From assembly GCA_018384055.1 (NCBI GenBank), contig JAHAZL010000042.1:1-47132 (forward strand): 47,132 nt of DNA, read 5' to 3'. This document shows positions 16,906-23,729 of the stretch, piece by piece. The notes under the pieces were generated by a model. The model made no database searches. It was not told where the DNA came from and worked only from the letters and a program-made list of their open reading frames with translations. The position numbers were made by a program, and so were the translations under genes. How positions within the stretch are numbered: the first letter of the stretch is position 1; each line of letters opens with the position of its first letter. The stretch comes from Treponema sp. GTDB taxonomy: Bacteria > Spirochaetota > Spirochaetia > Treponematales > Treponemataceae.

Positions 16906-17688
16906 TCAGTTGAAGAAGAGGCGGATATTTTCCACCTCTTTTTTAAATTCTTCGTCGATTACCGGCGGATGATTGTTGAAGTAAAGGATCTGTTGAAGTT
17001 CTTCGTCAGTATGAGCCCCCCAAACAGGAACAACATTTTCATACTGCTGAAAAAATCCAAAGGCAAGAGGGATGTTGTTCACGATTCCACCGTTAAGCGG
17101 CTGCATGGCAATACAACCCACATCTTTCTTTTCACAAAGAGTGACAAGTTCTACAACTTCTTTCGGAGAAATCATACTGAAAGGAAACTGAACAGTCTCA
17201 TATAAACCGCATTCTATAGCCTCACGAACAAGGTCGTAGTTTTCTGTAGCAATTCCAATGTGACGGATAATTCCCTTTTCCTTAAGGGTAAGCATTTCAT
17301 TGTAGAGACCGTCACTGCCGTCCTTCAATGGAACAACCAGGGGATCTTCAATCTGATAAAGGTCGATGTAGTCTGTTTCAAGGGCAAAAAGACTGTCATT
17401 AAGGTCACGCCTGATTTCGGCTGCAGTCTGTCCTGAAGTTTTTGTTGCAAGAATTACATTGTGCCTGATTCCGTGAAGAGCCGACCCGAGCCTTTTCTCG
17501 CAGACAAGTTTTGAATGGGAAGTGTCAAAAAAATTCATTCCACCGAAGTAGGCATGATGAACGATGGCACAGGACTTTTCATCTGCCTCTTCTCCAAAAG
17601 CTTCAATTTCCTTACAGTCCAGGCTCATTGCCCCAAAAGAGTTTTTGCTTACAAGAAGATTTGATTTTCCAAGTGAAATGAATTCCAT
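16906..17688 (-). CDS. Aldo/keto reductase family protein, atypical active site
   Basis: 260 residues with an aldo/keto reductase TIM-barrel pattern: LGKSNLLVSKNSFGAM at the start, FFDTS around 53-57, ATKT at 81-84 and DLYQIEDP at 109-116. In the catalytic tetrad Asp55 and Lys83 are present, but the Tyr position (normally DTAxxYG) is Lys60, and the usual His of QLHDP is Glu114. Normal hydride transfer to carbonyls is therefore doubtful. I chose the ATG at 17688; a GTG at 17694 is in frame. No Shine-Dalgarno is visible, and TATGAA from a heptamer repeat lies 8 nt upstream of the ATG. Downstream of glyS on the same strand. Confidence 0.78.
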   Translation of the reverse strand: MEFISLGKSNLLVSKNSFGAMSLDCKEIEAFGEEADEKSCAIVHHAYFGGMNFFDTSHSKLVCEKRLGSALHGIRHNVILATKTSGQTAAEIRRDLNDSLFALETDYIDLYQIEDPLVVPLKDGSDGLYNEMLTLKEKGIIRHIGIATENYDLVREAIECGLYETVQFPFSMISPKEVVELVTLCEKKDVGCIAMQPLNGGIVNNIPLAFGFFQQYENVVPVWGAHTDEELQQILYFNNHPPVIDEEFKKEVENIRLFFN

Positions 17689-17691
17689 AAA

Positions 17692-17712
17692 CACAATTCA
17701 TAATTATGAATG
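17692..17712. repeat. Heptamer repeat at the aldo/keto reductase start
   Basis: Three 7-bp units CACAATT, CATAATT, ATGAATG on the plus strand, directly upstream of the minus-strand start codon at 17688. On the minus strand they supply TATGAA, positioned like a -10 box. Confidence 0.55.
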
Positions 17713-17748
17713 CACGCTCTATAATTATGAAAATCTCCCATATTCAAG

Positions 17749-17820
17749 GGCATCTCTAAAAAATTTTAGAGATGCCGCCGAGTTTAAAGGTTGTCTCTAA
17801 AAATTGCAATTTCTAGAGAC
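17749..17820. repeat. Two tandem related palindromes
   Basis: The first palindrome (17749-17761 with 17764-17776, arm GGCATCTCTAAAA) is perfect. The second (17793-17820) is a 28-bp palindrome, GTCTCTA...TAGAGAC around AAATTGCAATTT, with a single mismatched pair. Both share the left border AAGG, a (G/C)nTCTCTAAAAA arm and a right border TAGAGA(T/C)GCC, so they are tandem copies of one unit about 44 bp apart. They lie between glyS and the aldo/keto reductase gene, neither side having a T run. Confidence 0.7.
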
Positions 17821-17864
17821 GCCATTAATTCATAACACACAACAGGAAGAACCTACCATGCATC

Positions 17865-17885
17865 ATGAATTAGTAACTATTAATT
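17865..17885. repeat. Heptamer repeat overlapping the glyS stop
   Basis: Units ATGAATT, AGTAACT, ATTAATT in 7-bp register; the last overlaps the glyS stop codon (17884-17886). Confidence 0.5.
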
Positions 17886-19338
17886 ATTTATTGTAGTTCT
17901 TGATCTGGTTGAAGATGTAACCGGTAAGTTCATCAAGCTTAACGCGTTCCTGTGCCATTGTGTCACGGTTACGAACTGTAACTGTGTTGAAGTTTGCACT
18001 TGCACTGTCGAGTGTATCGTAGTCAACTGTTACACAGAATGGTGTACCAACTTCATCCTGGCGGCGGTAACGCTTACCAACTGTTCCGCTCTGGTCGTAG
18101 TCTGTTACGAAATCTTCCTTAAGGATGTTCTGGATTTCCTTTGCCTTTTCAGCAAGTCCGTCCTTCTTCATCAATGGGAGAACTGCAACTGTAATTGGTG
18201 CCAACTTTGGATGGAGGTGGAGAACTGTTCTGTAGTCTTCTGGCTGTCCAGCTTCTGCTACATTCTGTTCTTCGTATGCTTCACAGAGGAACATGAGGAA
18301 GTTGCGGTTAAGACCGGCAGATGTTTCAACTACATAAGGAATGTACTTCTTGTTGCCATCTTCCTGATCGATGTATGCCATATCCTTCTTTGAGTATTCC
18401 TGGTGCTGAGAAAGGTCAAAGTCAGTTCTTGAATGGATACCTTCAATTTCTTCGAATCCGATTGGAAAGTTGTATGTGATGTCGTAAGCATCCTTTGCGT
18501 AGTGAGCAAGCTTGTCGTGGTGGTGCCACTTGAGCTGATTTTCTGGAATGCCGTACTTGAGGTAGAATGCCCAGCGGTCCTTTCTCCAGCGTTCGAAAGT
18601 TTCGTCTTCTGTTCCCGGCTTGCAGAAATATTCCATTTCCATCTGTTCAAATTCAGCTGTACGGAAAATGAAGTTCTTGAAGATGATTTCGTTGCGGAAT
18701 GACTTGCCAACCTGAGCAACACCAAAAGGAATCTTCATGCGGTTAGACTGAACAATGCTCTTGAAGTCTGTGAAGATACCCTGACATGTTTCCGGGCGGA
18801 GGTAAATGAGGTGTGATTCATCAGCAATTGGACCCTGGTATGTCTTGAACATGAGGTTGAATTCACGAACTGATGTATATTTCTTTTCTTTGCTTCCACA
18901 TACTGGACAGTTGATGTTTGTCTTGATGAAGTTTTCCATTTCTTCATGTGTCATTGTATCAACTGGCTTTCCAGGATTCTTGTCTGGATTTGCAGCAACG
19001 AAGTCTTCGATCATTTTGTCTGCACGATGGCGAGCCTGACATTCGAGACAGTCAATCATTGGATCAGAGAAGTGATCTGCGTGGCCTGAAGCCTTCCATG
19101 TTGTGTGGTGCTGGAAAATTGCGGAATCAAGTCCAACAACATCATCATGAAGCTGTGTCATGTAATGCCACCATTCATTCTGAATGTTTCTCTTGAATTC
19201 TACACCTAAAGGACCGTAATCCCATGCTCCTGCCTGGCCGCCATAAATTTCTGATGCCTGGTAAACAAATCCGCGGCGCTTGCACAATGAGATGATTTTG
19301 TCCAAAGTGCATGAATGATCAACAGTTTTTTCTGCCAT
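17884..19338 (-). CDS. glyS: Glycyl-tRNA synthetase, alpha2 type
   Basis: Charges tRNA-Gly; cytosolic class II enzyme. 484 residues, the single-chain homodimeric form used by archaea, eukaryotes and some bacteria rather than the alpha2beta2 enzyme of E. coli. Visible marks are GGQAGAWDYGPLG near the N-terminus, two zinc-like Cys pairs (CLEC, CPVC), the class II motif 2 FRNEI, motif 3 around VVETSAGLNR and the C-terminal anticodon-binding domain starting near LHPKLAPITVAVLPL. AAGGAG precedes the ATG by 6 nt. A small hairpin lies just upstream of that ribosome binding site. Confidence 0.96.
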   Translation of the reverse strand: MAEKTVDHSCTLDKIISLCKRRGFVYQASEIYGGQAGAWDYGPLGVEFKRNIQNEWWHYMTQLHDDVVGLDSAIFQHHTTWKASGHADHFSDPMIDCLECQARHRADKMIEDFVAANPDKNPGKPVDTMTHEEMENFIKTNINCPVCGSKEKKYTSVREFNLMFKTYQGPIADESHLIYLRPETCQGIFTDFKSIVQSNRMKIPFGVAQVGKSFRNEIIFKNFIFRTAEFEQMEMEYFCKPGTEDETFERWRKDRWAFYLKYGIPENQLKWHHHDKLAHYAKDAYDITYNFPIGFEEIEGIHSRTDFDLSQHQEYSKKDMAYIDQEDGNKKYIPYVVETSAGLNRNFLMFLCEAYEEQNVAEAGQPEDYRTVLHLHPKLAPITVAVLPLMKKDGLAEKAKEIQNILKEDFVTDYDQSGTVGKRYRRQDEVGTPFCVTVDYDTLDSASANFNTVTVRNRDTMAQERVKLDELTGYIFNQIKNYNK

Positions 19339-19351
19339 TTTTTACTCCTTT

Positions 19352-19371
19352 TCGCTATTGGCTTGTAGCGA
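19352..19371 (-). promoter_or_regulatory. Hairpin upstream of the glyS ribosome binding site
   Basis: Six-bp perfect stem (TCGCTA with TAGCGA, 8-nt loop) in the glyS leader, ending about 5 nt before AAGGAG. It is close enough to influence ribosome access, but there is no T-box signature. Confidence 0.35.
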
Positions 19372-19387
19372 TAAAAAATTTTGAACC

Positions 19388-19416
19388 ATTATAACAGATA
19401 ATAGTAAACAATTAAA
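19388..19416 (-). promoter_or_regulatory. Candidate glyS promoter
   Basis: Minus-strand -10 TATAAT (plus 19388-19393) with a 17-bp spacer to a weak -35 TTTAAT (plus 19411-19416). Predicted leader is about 45 nt and contains the small hairpin and the AAGGAG site. Confidence 0.5.
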
Positions 19417-19442
19417 GCACATATACATGCCTGCAATGAAAA

Positions 19443-19471
19443 TTGAATTTTTTAGTTTTTTTCTATAAAAT
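19443..19471 (+). promoter_or_regulatory. Promoter of the propeller gene, leaderless type
   Basis: -35 TTGAAT (19443-19448), 17-bp spacer, -10 TAAAAT (19466-19471), then only GAAAAC before the ATG at 19478. No Shine-Dalgarno is present. Confidence 0.6.
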
Positions 19472-19477
19472 GAAAAC

Positions 19478-20542
19478 ATGAATTTTAATAAGAAAAAAAG
19501 AAACTATTTAATCCCTTCCGTAGCAATCTTCTGCATACTATACATAATTTCCGCAATGCGTCCGAATGGAACTGAAATCCACTTTACCCCTGAATGGACT
19601 GAAGACATCCATCACATTCAGAAGGCAGCCCCAGGAGACAAACGCATTCCATACAGACTTAGCAACAACATCGGTTATTTCACTGAAGAAGGAAAAATCG
19701 ACAGTTGCATTGATTTTCCTTTCAAGTCTGCAATTTCAAGCAAGTGGTACTGCACTTACCTTCAGAACAATACAAACACCGAGTTTTTCCTTCCCGACGG
19801 AACAAAGGCAGGCGAAATCCCAGAAACAGGTTTTCCATTCATCGATGACGAAAGAATCTATGTAATGCTTCCGGGGGGAACTTCCTTTTCAAAACTCGAT
19901 GCAGAAGGTAAACGTCAGTGGGTTTTTGAAAACTATTCCCCAATAACTGCATTTTCTTCAAGCAAGGGAGGAACAGTAGCAGGCTATGCTGACGGTTCAA
20001 TCATAAGCTTTGACAGGGAAGGTAAAATAAGCCAGAAATTCAATCCAGGTGGAAGCGACATCGAAGTAATTCTTGGTGCAGACATTTCAGAAGACGGCAA
20101 CATGATTGCCTGTGTCTCTGGGCAGAACAACCAGAGATTCGTTGTTGCGGAAAGAAATTCAGGACATTCCAGAATCATTTTCCATGAATACCTTGGAAAC
20201 CAGCTTAACAGGCAGACTCTCGTAAAGTTCACAAGAAATTCTGACTTTGTCTACTACAACTTCAAGGGTGGACTCGGAATCGTAAACCTTTTCAACTCTG
20301 CAACAAAAAAGATTCCTATAAGCGGAAAGATTCTTCAGATAGAATTTTCAGACGATGACAAACTTGTTTTCGTTTTGAGCCGCGACAATTCAGTATTTAC
20401 TGTTACAGTTCTTGAAAAAAACACGCACCAGATGGCAAGTTTCAATTTCAAGGGAGAAAGTTCATTCATCCAGACCAAGGGCAATTCCCTTTTTATTGGA
20501 CGCGACAACAAGATTTCCCGCATCTCCATCACAAGGAAGTAA
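19478..20542 (+). CDS. Membrane-anchored beta-propeller-like protein
   Basis: 354 residues, not assigned to a named family. After a short basic N-terminus there is one hydrophobic helix (about 10-28), then an extracytoplasmic domain of repeated short beta strands with motifs such as YADGSIISFDREGK, LGADISEDGNMIACVSG and IEFSDDDKLVFVLSRDNS, as in WD40/TolB propellers. No catalytic motif is seen; a scaffold role in the envelope is plausible. It is followed 2 nt later by a gene for a secreted M23-like protein, an arrangement that echoes the propeller/M23 pair at 7.4-10.8 kb. Confidence 0.65.
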   Translation: MNFNKKKRNYLIPSVAIFCILYIISAMRPNGTEIHFTPEWTEDIHHIQKAAPGDKRIPYRLSNNIGYFTEEGKIDSCIDFPFKSAISSKWYCTYLQNNTNTEFFLPDGTKAGEIPETGFPFIDDERIYVMLPGGTSFSKLDAEGKRQWVFENYSPITAFSSSKGGTVAGYADGSIISFDREGKISQKFNPGGSDIEVILGADISEDGNMIACVSGQNNQRFVVAERNSGHSRIIFHEYLGNQLNRQTLVKFTRNSDFVYYNFKGGLGIVNLFNSATKKIPISGKILQIEFSDDDKLVFVLSRDNSVFTVTVLEKNTHQMASFNFKGESSFIQTKGNSLFIGRDNKISRISITRK

Positions 20543-20544
20543 AA

Positions 20545-21411
20545 ATGAAAAAAAATGTTCTTGCGGCAATTATTGCAATTTCAACAGTTTCAGTAACAAA
20601 CGCCTTTGACTGGCCTTTACCAGAAACTTCTCCAGAAACAGTTGCTTCCGGCTTTGGACAGCTTAGGGGAGGAACAATAAGTACATCAGTAATCTACAAG
20701 GAAGATGCTGAAGTTCGTTCTTCTGACGATGGTGTTGTCATCGCAGTAATCGACGATCAGTCCGAAGCTTTCGGATGGTTTGAATCTTCACTAGGAACAG
20801 CCGCCATTATTTCCCATAGCGACGGACTTTCTACAGTATACGGCAACCTTAATTCCAACAGCCTTCACGAAACTCTCGGAGAAACTGAAAGAATCAAGGC
20901 TTACGGAAAAATTGCGACAAGCGGTAACTCTGCATGGCAGGAAAACAGCAACGGACTTGAATTCAAGGTATTCGACAAAAAGAATCTTGCTGCAGTAAAT
21001 CCAAAAATCCTTATGCCTCGCGTAATCAAGGAACCTCACCTTGAAGCAGGCACCGTTTACCTTATGGACAAGAACGGAAACTTCCGAAACATCAATGCAG
21101 AAAAAAGAGTTGCTTCCGGAACTTACTTTGTATACAAGACGAGACACACAAAAGTCATTCCATATAAGACAATAGTTGCTGTAAACGGGGAAACAGCTGA
21201 AACCATTGTTTACGATACAATCAGGGAAAACAATGGAAAGCTTGGACTTACGGGAAACAGTCTCTATACAATACAGGAAATCTATCCTGAAGACGACAAG
21301 CAGCTTTTGGCAAAGGTTCAGCTGACAAAGGGACAGAGCACCCTTACAGTGACCTTGGTAAACATCCAGGAAAATTCGACCATGCTTAACTACAAGCTGG
21401 ACATCTACTAA
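20545..21411 (+). CDS. Secreted M23/LytM-like protein lacking zinc ligands
   Basis: 288 residues. Signal peptide (cleavage after about VTNA), then a domain with the M23 beta-sheet pattern (SDDGVVIAVIDD, GTAAIISHSDGLSTVYGNL, AYGKIATSGNS, GLEFKVFD) and an all-beta C-terminal region. The HxxxD motif is absent and the HLH motif is replaced by EFK, so the zinc site is missing. Degenerate LytM proteins such as EnvC and NlpD act as activators of amidases, which is a reasonable but unproven analogy. AAGGAAG precedes the ATG. Probably co-transcribed with the propeller gene; ends at a strong terminator. Confidence 0.72.
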   Translation: MKKNVLAAIIAISTVSVTNAFDWPLPETSPETVASGFGQLRGGTISTSVIYKEDAEVRSSDDGVVIAVIDDQSEAFGWFESSLGTAAIISHSDGLSTVYGNLNSNSLHETLGETERIKAYGKIATSGNSAWQENSNGLEFKVFDKKNLAAVNPKILMPRVIKEPHLEAGTVYLMDKNGNFRNINAEKRVASGTYFVYKTRHTKVIPYKTIVAVNGETAETIVYDTIRENNGKLGLTGNSLYTIQEIYPEDDKQLLAKVQLTKGQSTLTVTLVNIQENSTMLNYKLDIY

Positions 21412-21419
21412 AAACGAAA

Positions 21420-21460
21420 AGGGCTGTCCCATACTTTTGAGGCAGTCCTCTTTTTTTTTT
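21420..21460 (+). terminator. Terminator after the M23-like gene
   Basis: Nine-bp stem including two G-T pairs (AGGGCTGTC at 21420-21428 with GGCAGTCCT at 21441-21449), then about ten T. The T run overlaps the stop of the convergent phosphatase gene. The AGGGCTGTCC arm resembles the left end of the repeat at 30971. Confidence 0.75.
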
Positions 21461-22256
21461 ATATTTCCAGATAGTTACCGAAATAACCTGAAGCCGATGC
21501 ATGCTCCCCATTTGCTTCAAGATGCTTTACATCTCCCATTCTCTGAACGCGCCATACAACTTCGCCAGGAATCCTTTCTTCTGCCCCAAGAACTGTTATT
21601 GAAGATGGAGCAACAAAAAACCCCTGCCACAGCTGAACGGGACTCATTCCAGTCAGATGACTGATGATTGCAAACATTACTCCCAAATGACATACAAAAA
21701 CAATTTTCTTTGGATCAAGGTCTTTCTGAAACTGATTCAAATGAGTATCAACCTTTGCTTCTTCCACCGTAAGGTTTGGAAAACAGTTGTATATCGGGAT
21801 GTCATCACTAAGCCTGTTGTAATCCCAGGAAGCAAGTATTTCATCTATTCCGTTGCAGACTTCCTTGTAATGCCCTTCAATGTTTCCGCTTTTCATCAGC
21901 TTGGTCTTGAACCAGTTTTTGTCACTGCGGTATTTTTTTTCTTCGTAGTAATCGTGGGGCATATTGTCCCAGCAAAGCCTTTTCTTCTTTGTTTTAGGAT
22001 CAATGCAGTCGTAGGAAAACTCCCGGAGCCATGGAAGAGTTGTTACGGGCACCGGTGGCTTTGTCATGTCCACATTGATTTTTGAAAGGCAAGCCTCTGC
22101 AGTTTTCTGTGCACGTCCCATTGGAGAAACATAAAATTCAGTCGCATTGAATCCCGCAAGCCTGTCTGCCAAAAGTTCAAGTTCCTTCTTACCCTTCTCT
22201 GTTACAGAATCAATTGTATAATCTGGATCCCCGTGGCGAATAAATATCAGATGCAT
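21459..22256 (-). CDS. Histidine phosphatase (phosphoglycerate mutase-like) family protein
   Basis: 265 residues. The N-terminal IFIRHGDPD carries the RHG motif whose His is phosphorylated during catalysis. SPMGRAQKTAE supplies the second Arg, and FVCHLGVM near residue 190 the second catalytic His. The substrate cannot be told from sequence; the family includes phosphoglycerate mutases and broad-range small-molecule phosphatases. AAGGA is 8 nt before the ATG. It overlaps the YigZ-family gene by 10 nt and is the last gene of a minus-strand cluster running from parC. Confidence 0.82.
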   Translation of the reverse strand: MHLIFIRHGDPDYTIDSVTEKGKKELELLADRLAGFNATEFYVSPMGRAQKTAEACLSKINVDMTKPPVPVTTLPWLREFSYDCIDPKTKKKRLCWDNMPHDYYEEKKYRSDKNWFKTKLMKSGNIEGHYKEVCNGIDEILASWDYNRLSDDIPIYNCFPNLTVEEAKVDTHLNQFQKDLDPKKIVFVCHLGVMFAIISHLTGMSPVQLWQGFFVAPSSITVLGAEERIPGEVVWRVQRMGDVKHLEANGEHASASGYFGNYLEI

Positions 22257-22834
22257 ATAATTTTTCCTTTGCTAAGGTTTTTTATCATTTCCTTCAGCTC
22301 TTCAAATTCAGAAGCATAGATTTTACCGCTGAGCTTAACGCCCGTTGCAAATTCTTCCGTCAAATCGCTGATGTGAAAGACTTCAATTTTTCTTTTTATG
22401 GTTTCGTAGATTCCCCAGTCGCACTCAAAGGAGAATTCACTTCGTTCAATGTATTCTTCCGTTTCGCACAGAGCAAGAACTTCCTTTACGCTGTCGCCAT
22501 AGGCTTTTACAAGGCCACCTGTTCCAAGAAGAGTTCCTCCAAAATAACGGGTAACGGTCACAAGGATGTTTGTTATTCCACTGCCCTTGAGGACATCCAG
22601 CATTGGACGTCCTGCTGTTCCTGAAGGTTCCCCGTCATCACTCATACCGCAGGCTTCTGCCTTAAGCCCGCTGATAAAACAATGGCAGACATGAGTTGCA
22701 TCGCTGTACCTGAGTTTCTGCTCGTGAAGTTTTTCGCGAGCCTCTGCCTGTGTCGTTACTGTAAAAACTTCTGCAATGAAACGAGAACCCTTTATGTTTA
22801 TTTCGTTTACAGGATTATTCAGAAGGACTTTCAT
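22247..22834 (-). CDS. YigZ/IMPACT family protein
   Basis: 195 residues with the UPF0029 signature SDDGEPSGTAGRP at about 66-78 and the TRYFGGTLLGTGGLVKAYGD stretch at about 95-115. An N-terminal YigZ domain is followed by a smaller C-terminal ferredoxin-like domain. Eukaryotic relatives regulate the kinase GCN2; the bacterial role is not settled. It overlaps its neighbours by 10 and 20 nt, indicating translational coupling. Confidence 0.88.
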   Translation of the reverse strand: MKVLLNNPVNEINIKGSRFIAEVFTVTTQAEAREKLHEQKLRYSDATHVCHCFISGLKAEACGMSDDGEPSGTAGRPMLDVLKGSGITNILVTVTRYFGGTLLGTGGLVKAYGDSVKEVLALCETEEYIERSEFSFECDWGIYETIKRKIEVFHISDLTEEFATGVKLSGKIYASEFEELKEMIKNLSKGKIICI

Positions 22835-23729
22835 TATCTTTATTTTCGGCTTTAATCATTCCATTCTCACTTAAAAGTGAATAGTAATAGATTGGAATGC
22901 TGGTATAGGCTTTTGCTACAATCGTATATTCCTGTGTAAATGCAAGAAACCCAATGAGCATGGAAAAGAAATTGGCAATGATTGAATCCCTTCTAGAAAG
23001 GAGCGTATTGATTCCAAAGAATATGATAATGAAGACAATGTTTTTCAAGCAGCTATAAATGACAAAGCCGATGAAATGAAAATATTTTCCGATCATCAAA
23101 GAAAAACTTTTCTTCATTGCCTTTGGTGCAGAAATTTCCTTATCATCAAAAATTATATTCCATGAAAAAAGAAATGGAATGGAAATCAGTATTCCGCATC
23201 CAAAAAAAACGGCACAGAACACAGCTGCAAGTCCAACAGCATTGGCAAATGCCATATTTTCTTTTGTGTCAGAAGAGCCAAGAAATACTTCTTCAACAAT
23301 GGACAGAATGTCCTGCTTGTATAAGAAAATTACAGCGGATGCAACAACTGCAGCTACAATAAGAATGAGGGTAAAAACTACTGAAACAAAATGAGCCCTT
23401 CTTGTCCTGTCCCTAAGCCCTGAGGTAAACACACCCATTACATCTTTTCTGGCCAGAATAATCTTTGTAAAGAACGAAAGAATCCCGTACAGAAACTGAA
23501 AGGCAAAGAAAAAGACGAATGCAGTGCTGATTGCAGACAAGGCAAGAGTAGAAAAGTTCAAGCCTTTTTTTCCGCTTGCCATCACTGGAGACATGGTAAG
23601 GCTAAACAGAAAGGACTGTGCAAGATGAAACAGTAGTATGATGAATACGCATCTGCTGAGGTTTTTACCAAGGCGTACCCTCATAACCTCATACATGCGG
23701 TTGTATTTTGGACTCAATAGTTTTCTCAT
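22815..23729 (-). CDS. Six-helix integral membrane protein, unknown function
   Basis: 304 residues with about six hydrophobic helices (roughly 27-50, 57-90, 113-138, 165-195, 213-240 and 248-272) and a charged C-terminal tail. I do not recognise a family motif; the arrangement is like DUF975-type membrane proteins, but that is only an impression. Its ATG overlaps the parC stop (ATGA) and its 3' end overlaps the YigZ gene by 20 nt, so it is co-expressed with topoisomerase IV. Confidence 0.7.
   Translation of the reverse strand: MRKLLSPKYNRMYEVMRVRLGKNLSRCVFIILLFHLAQSFLFSLTMSPVMASGKKGLNFSTLALSAISTAFVFFFAFQFLYGILSFFTKIILARKDVMGVFTSGLRDRTRRAHFVSVVFTLILIVAAVVASAVIFLYKQDILSIVEEVFLGSSDTKENMAFANAVGLAAVFCAVFFGCGILISIPFLFSWNIIFDDKEISAPKAMKKSFSLMIGKYFHFIGFVIYSCLKNIVFIIIFFGINTLLSRRDSIIANFFSMLIGFLAFTQEYTIVAKAYTSIPIYYYSLLSENGMIKAENKDNESPSE

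Noticed and set aside
16870..17205. Plus-strand open frame of 111 codons
   Set aside because: Opposite the aldo/keto reductase gene, no domain; explained as a shadow.
19339..19420. T-box leader for glyS
   Set aside because: The leader is only ~45 nt, with a small hairpin and no T-box sequence or specifier-loop layout.
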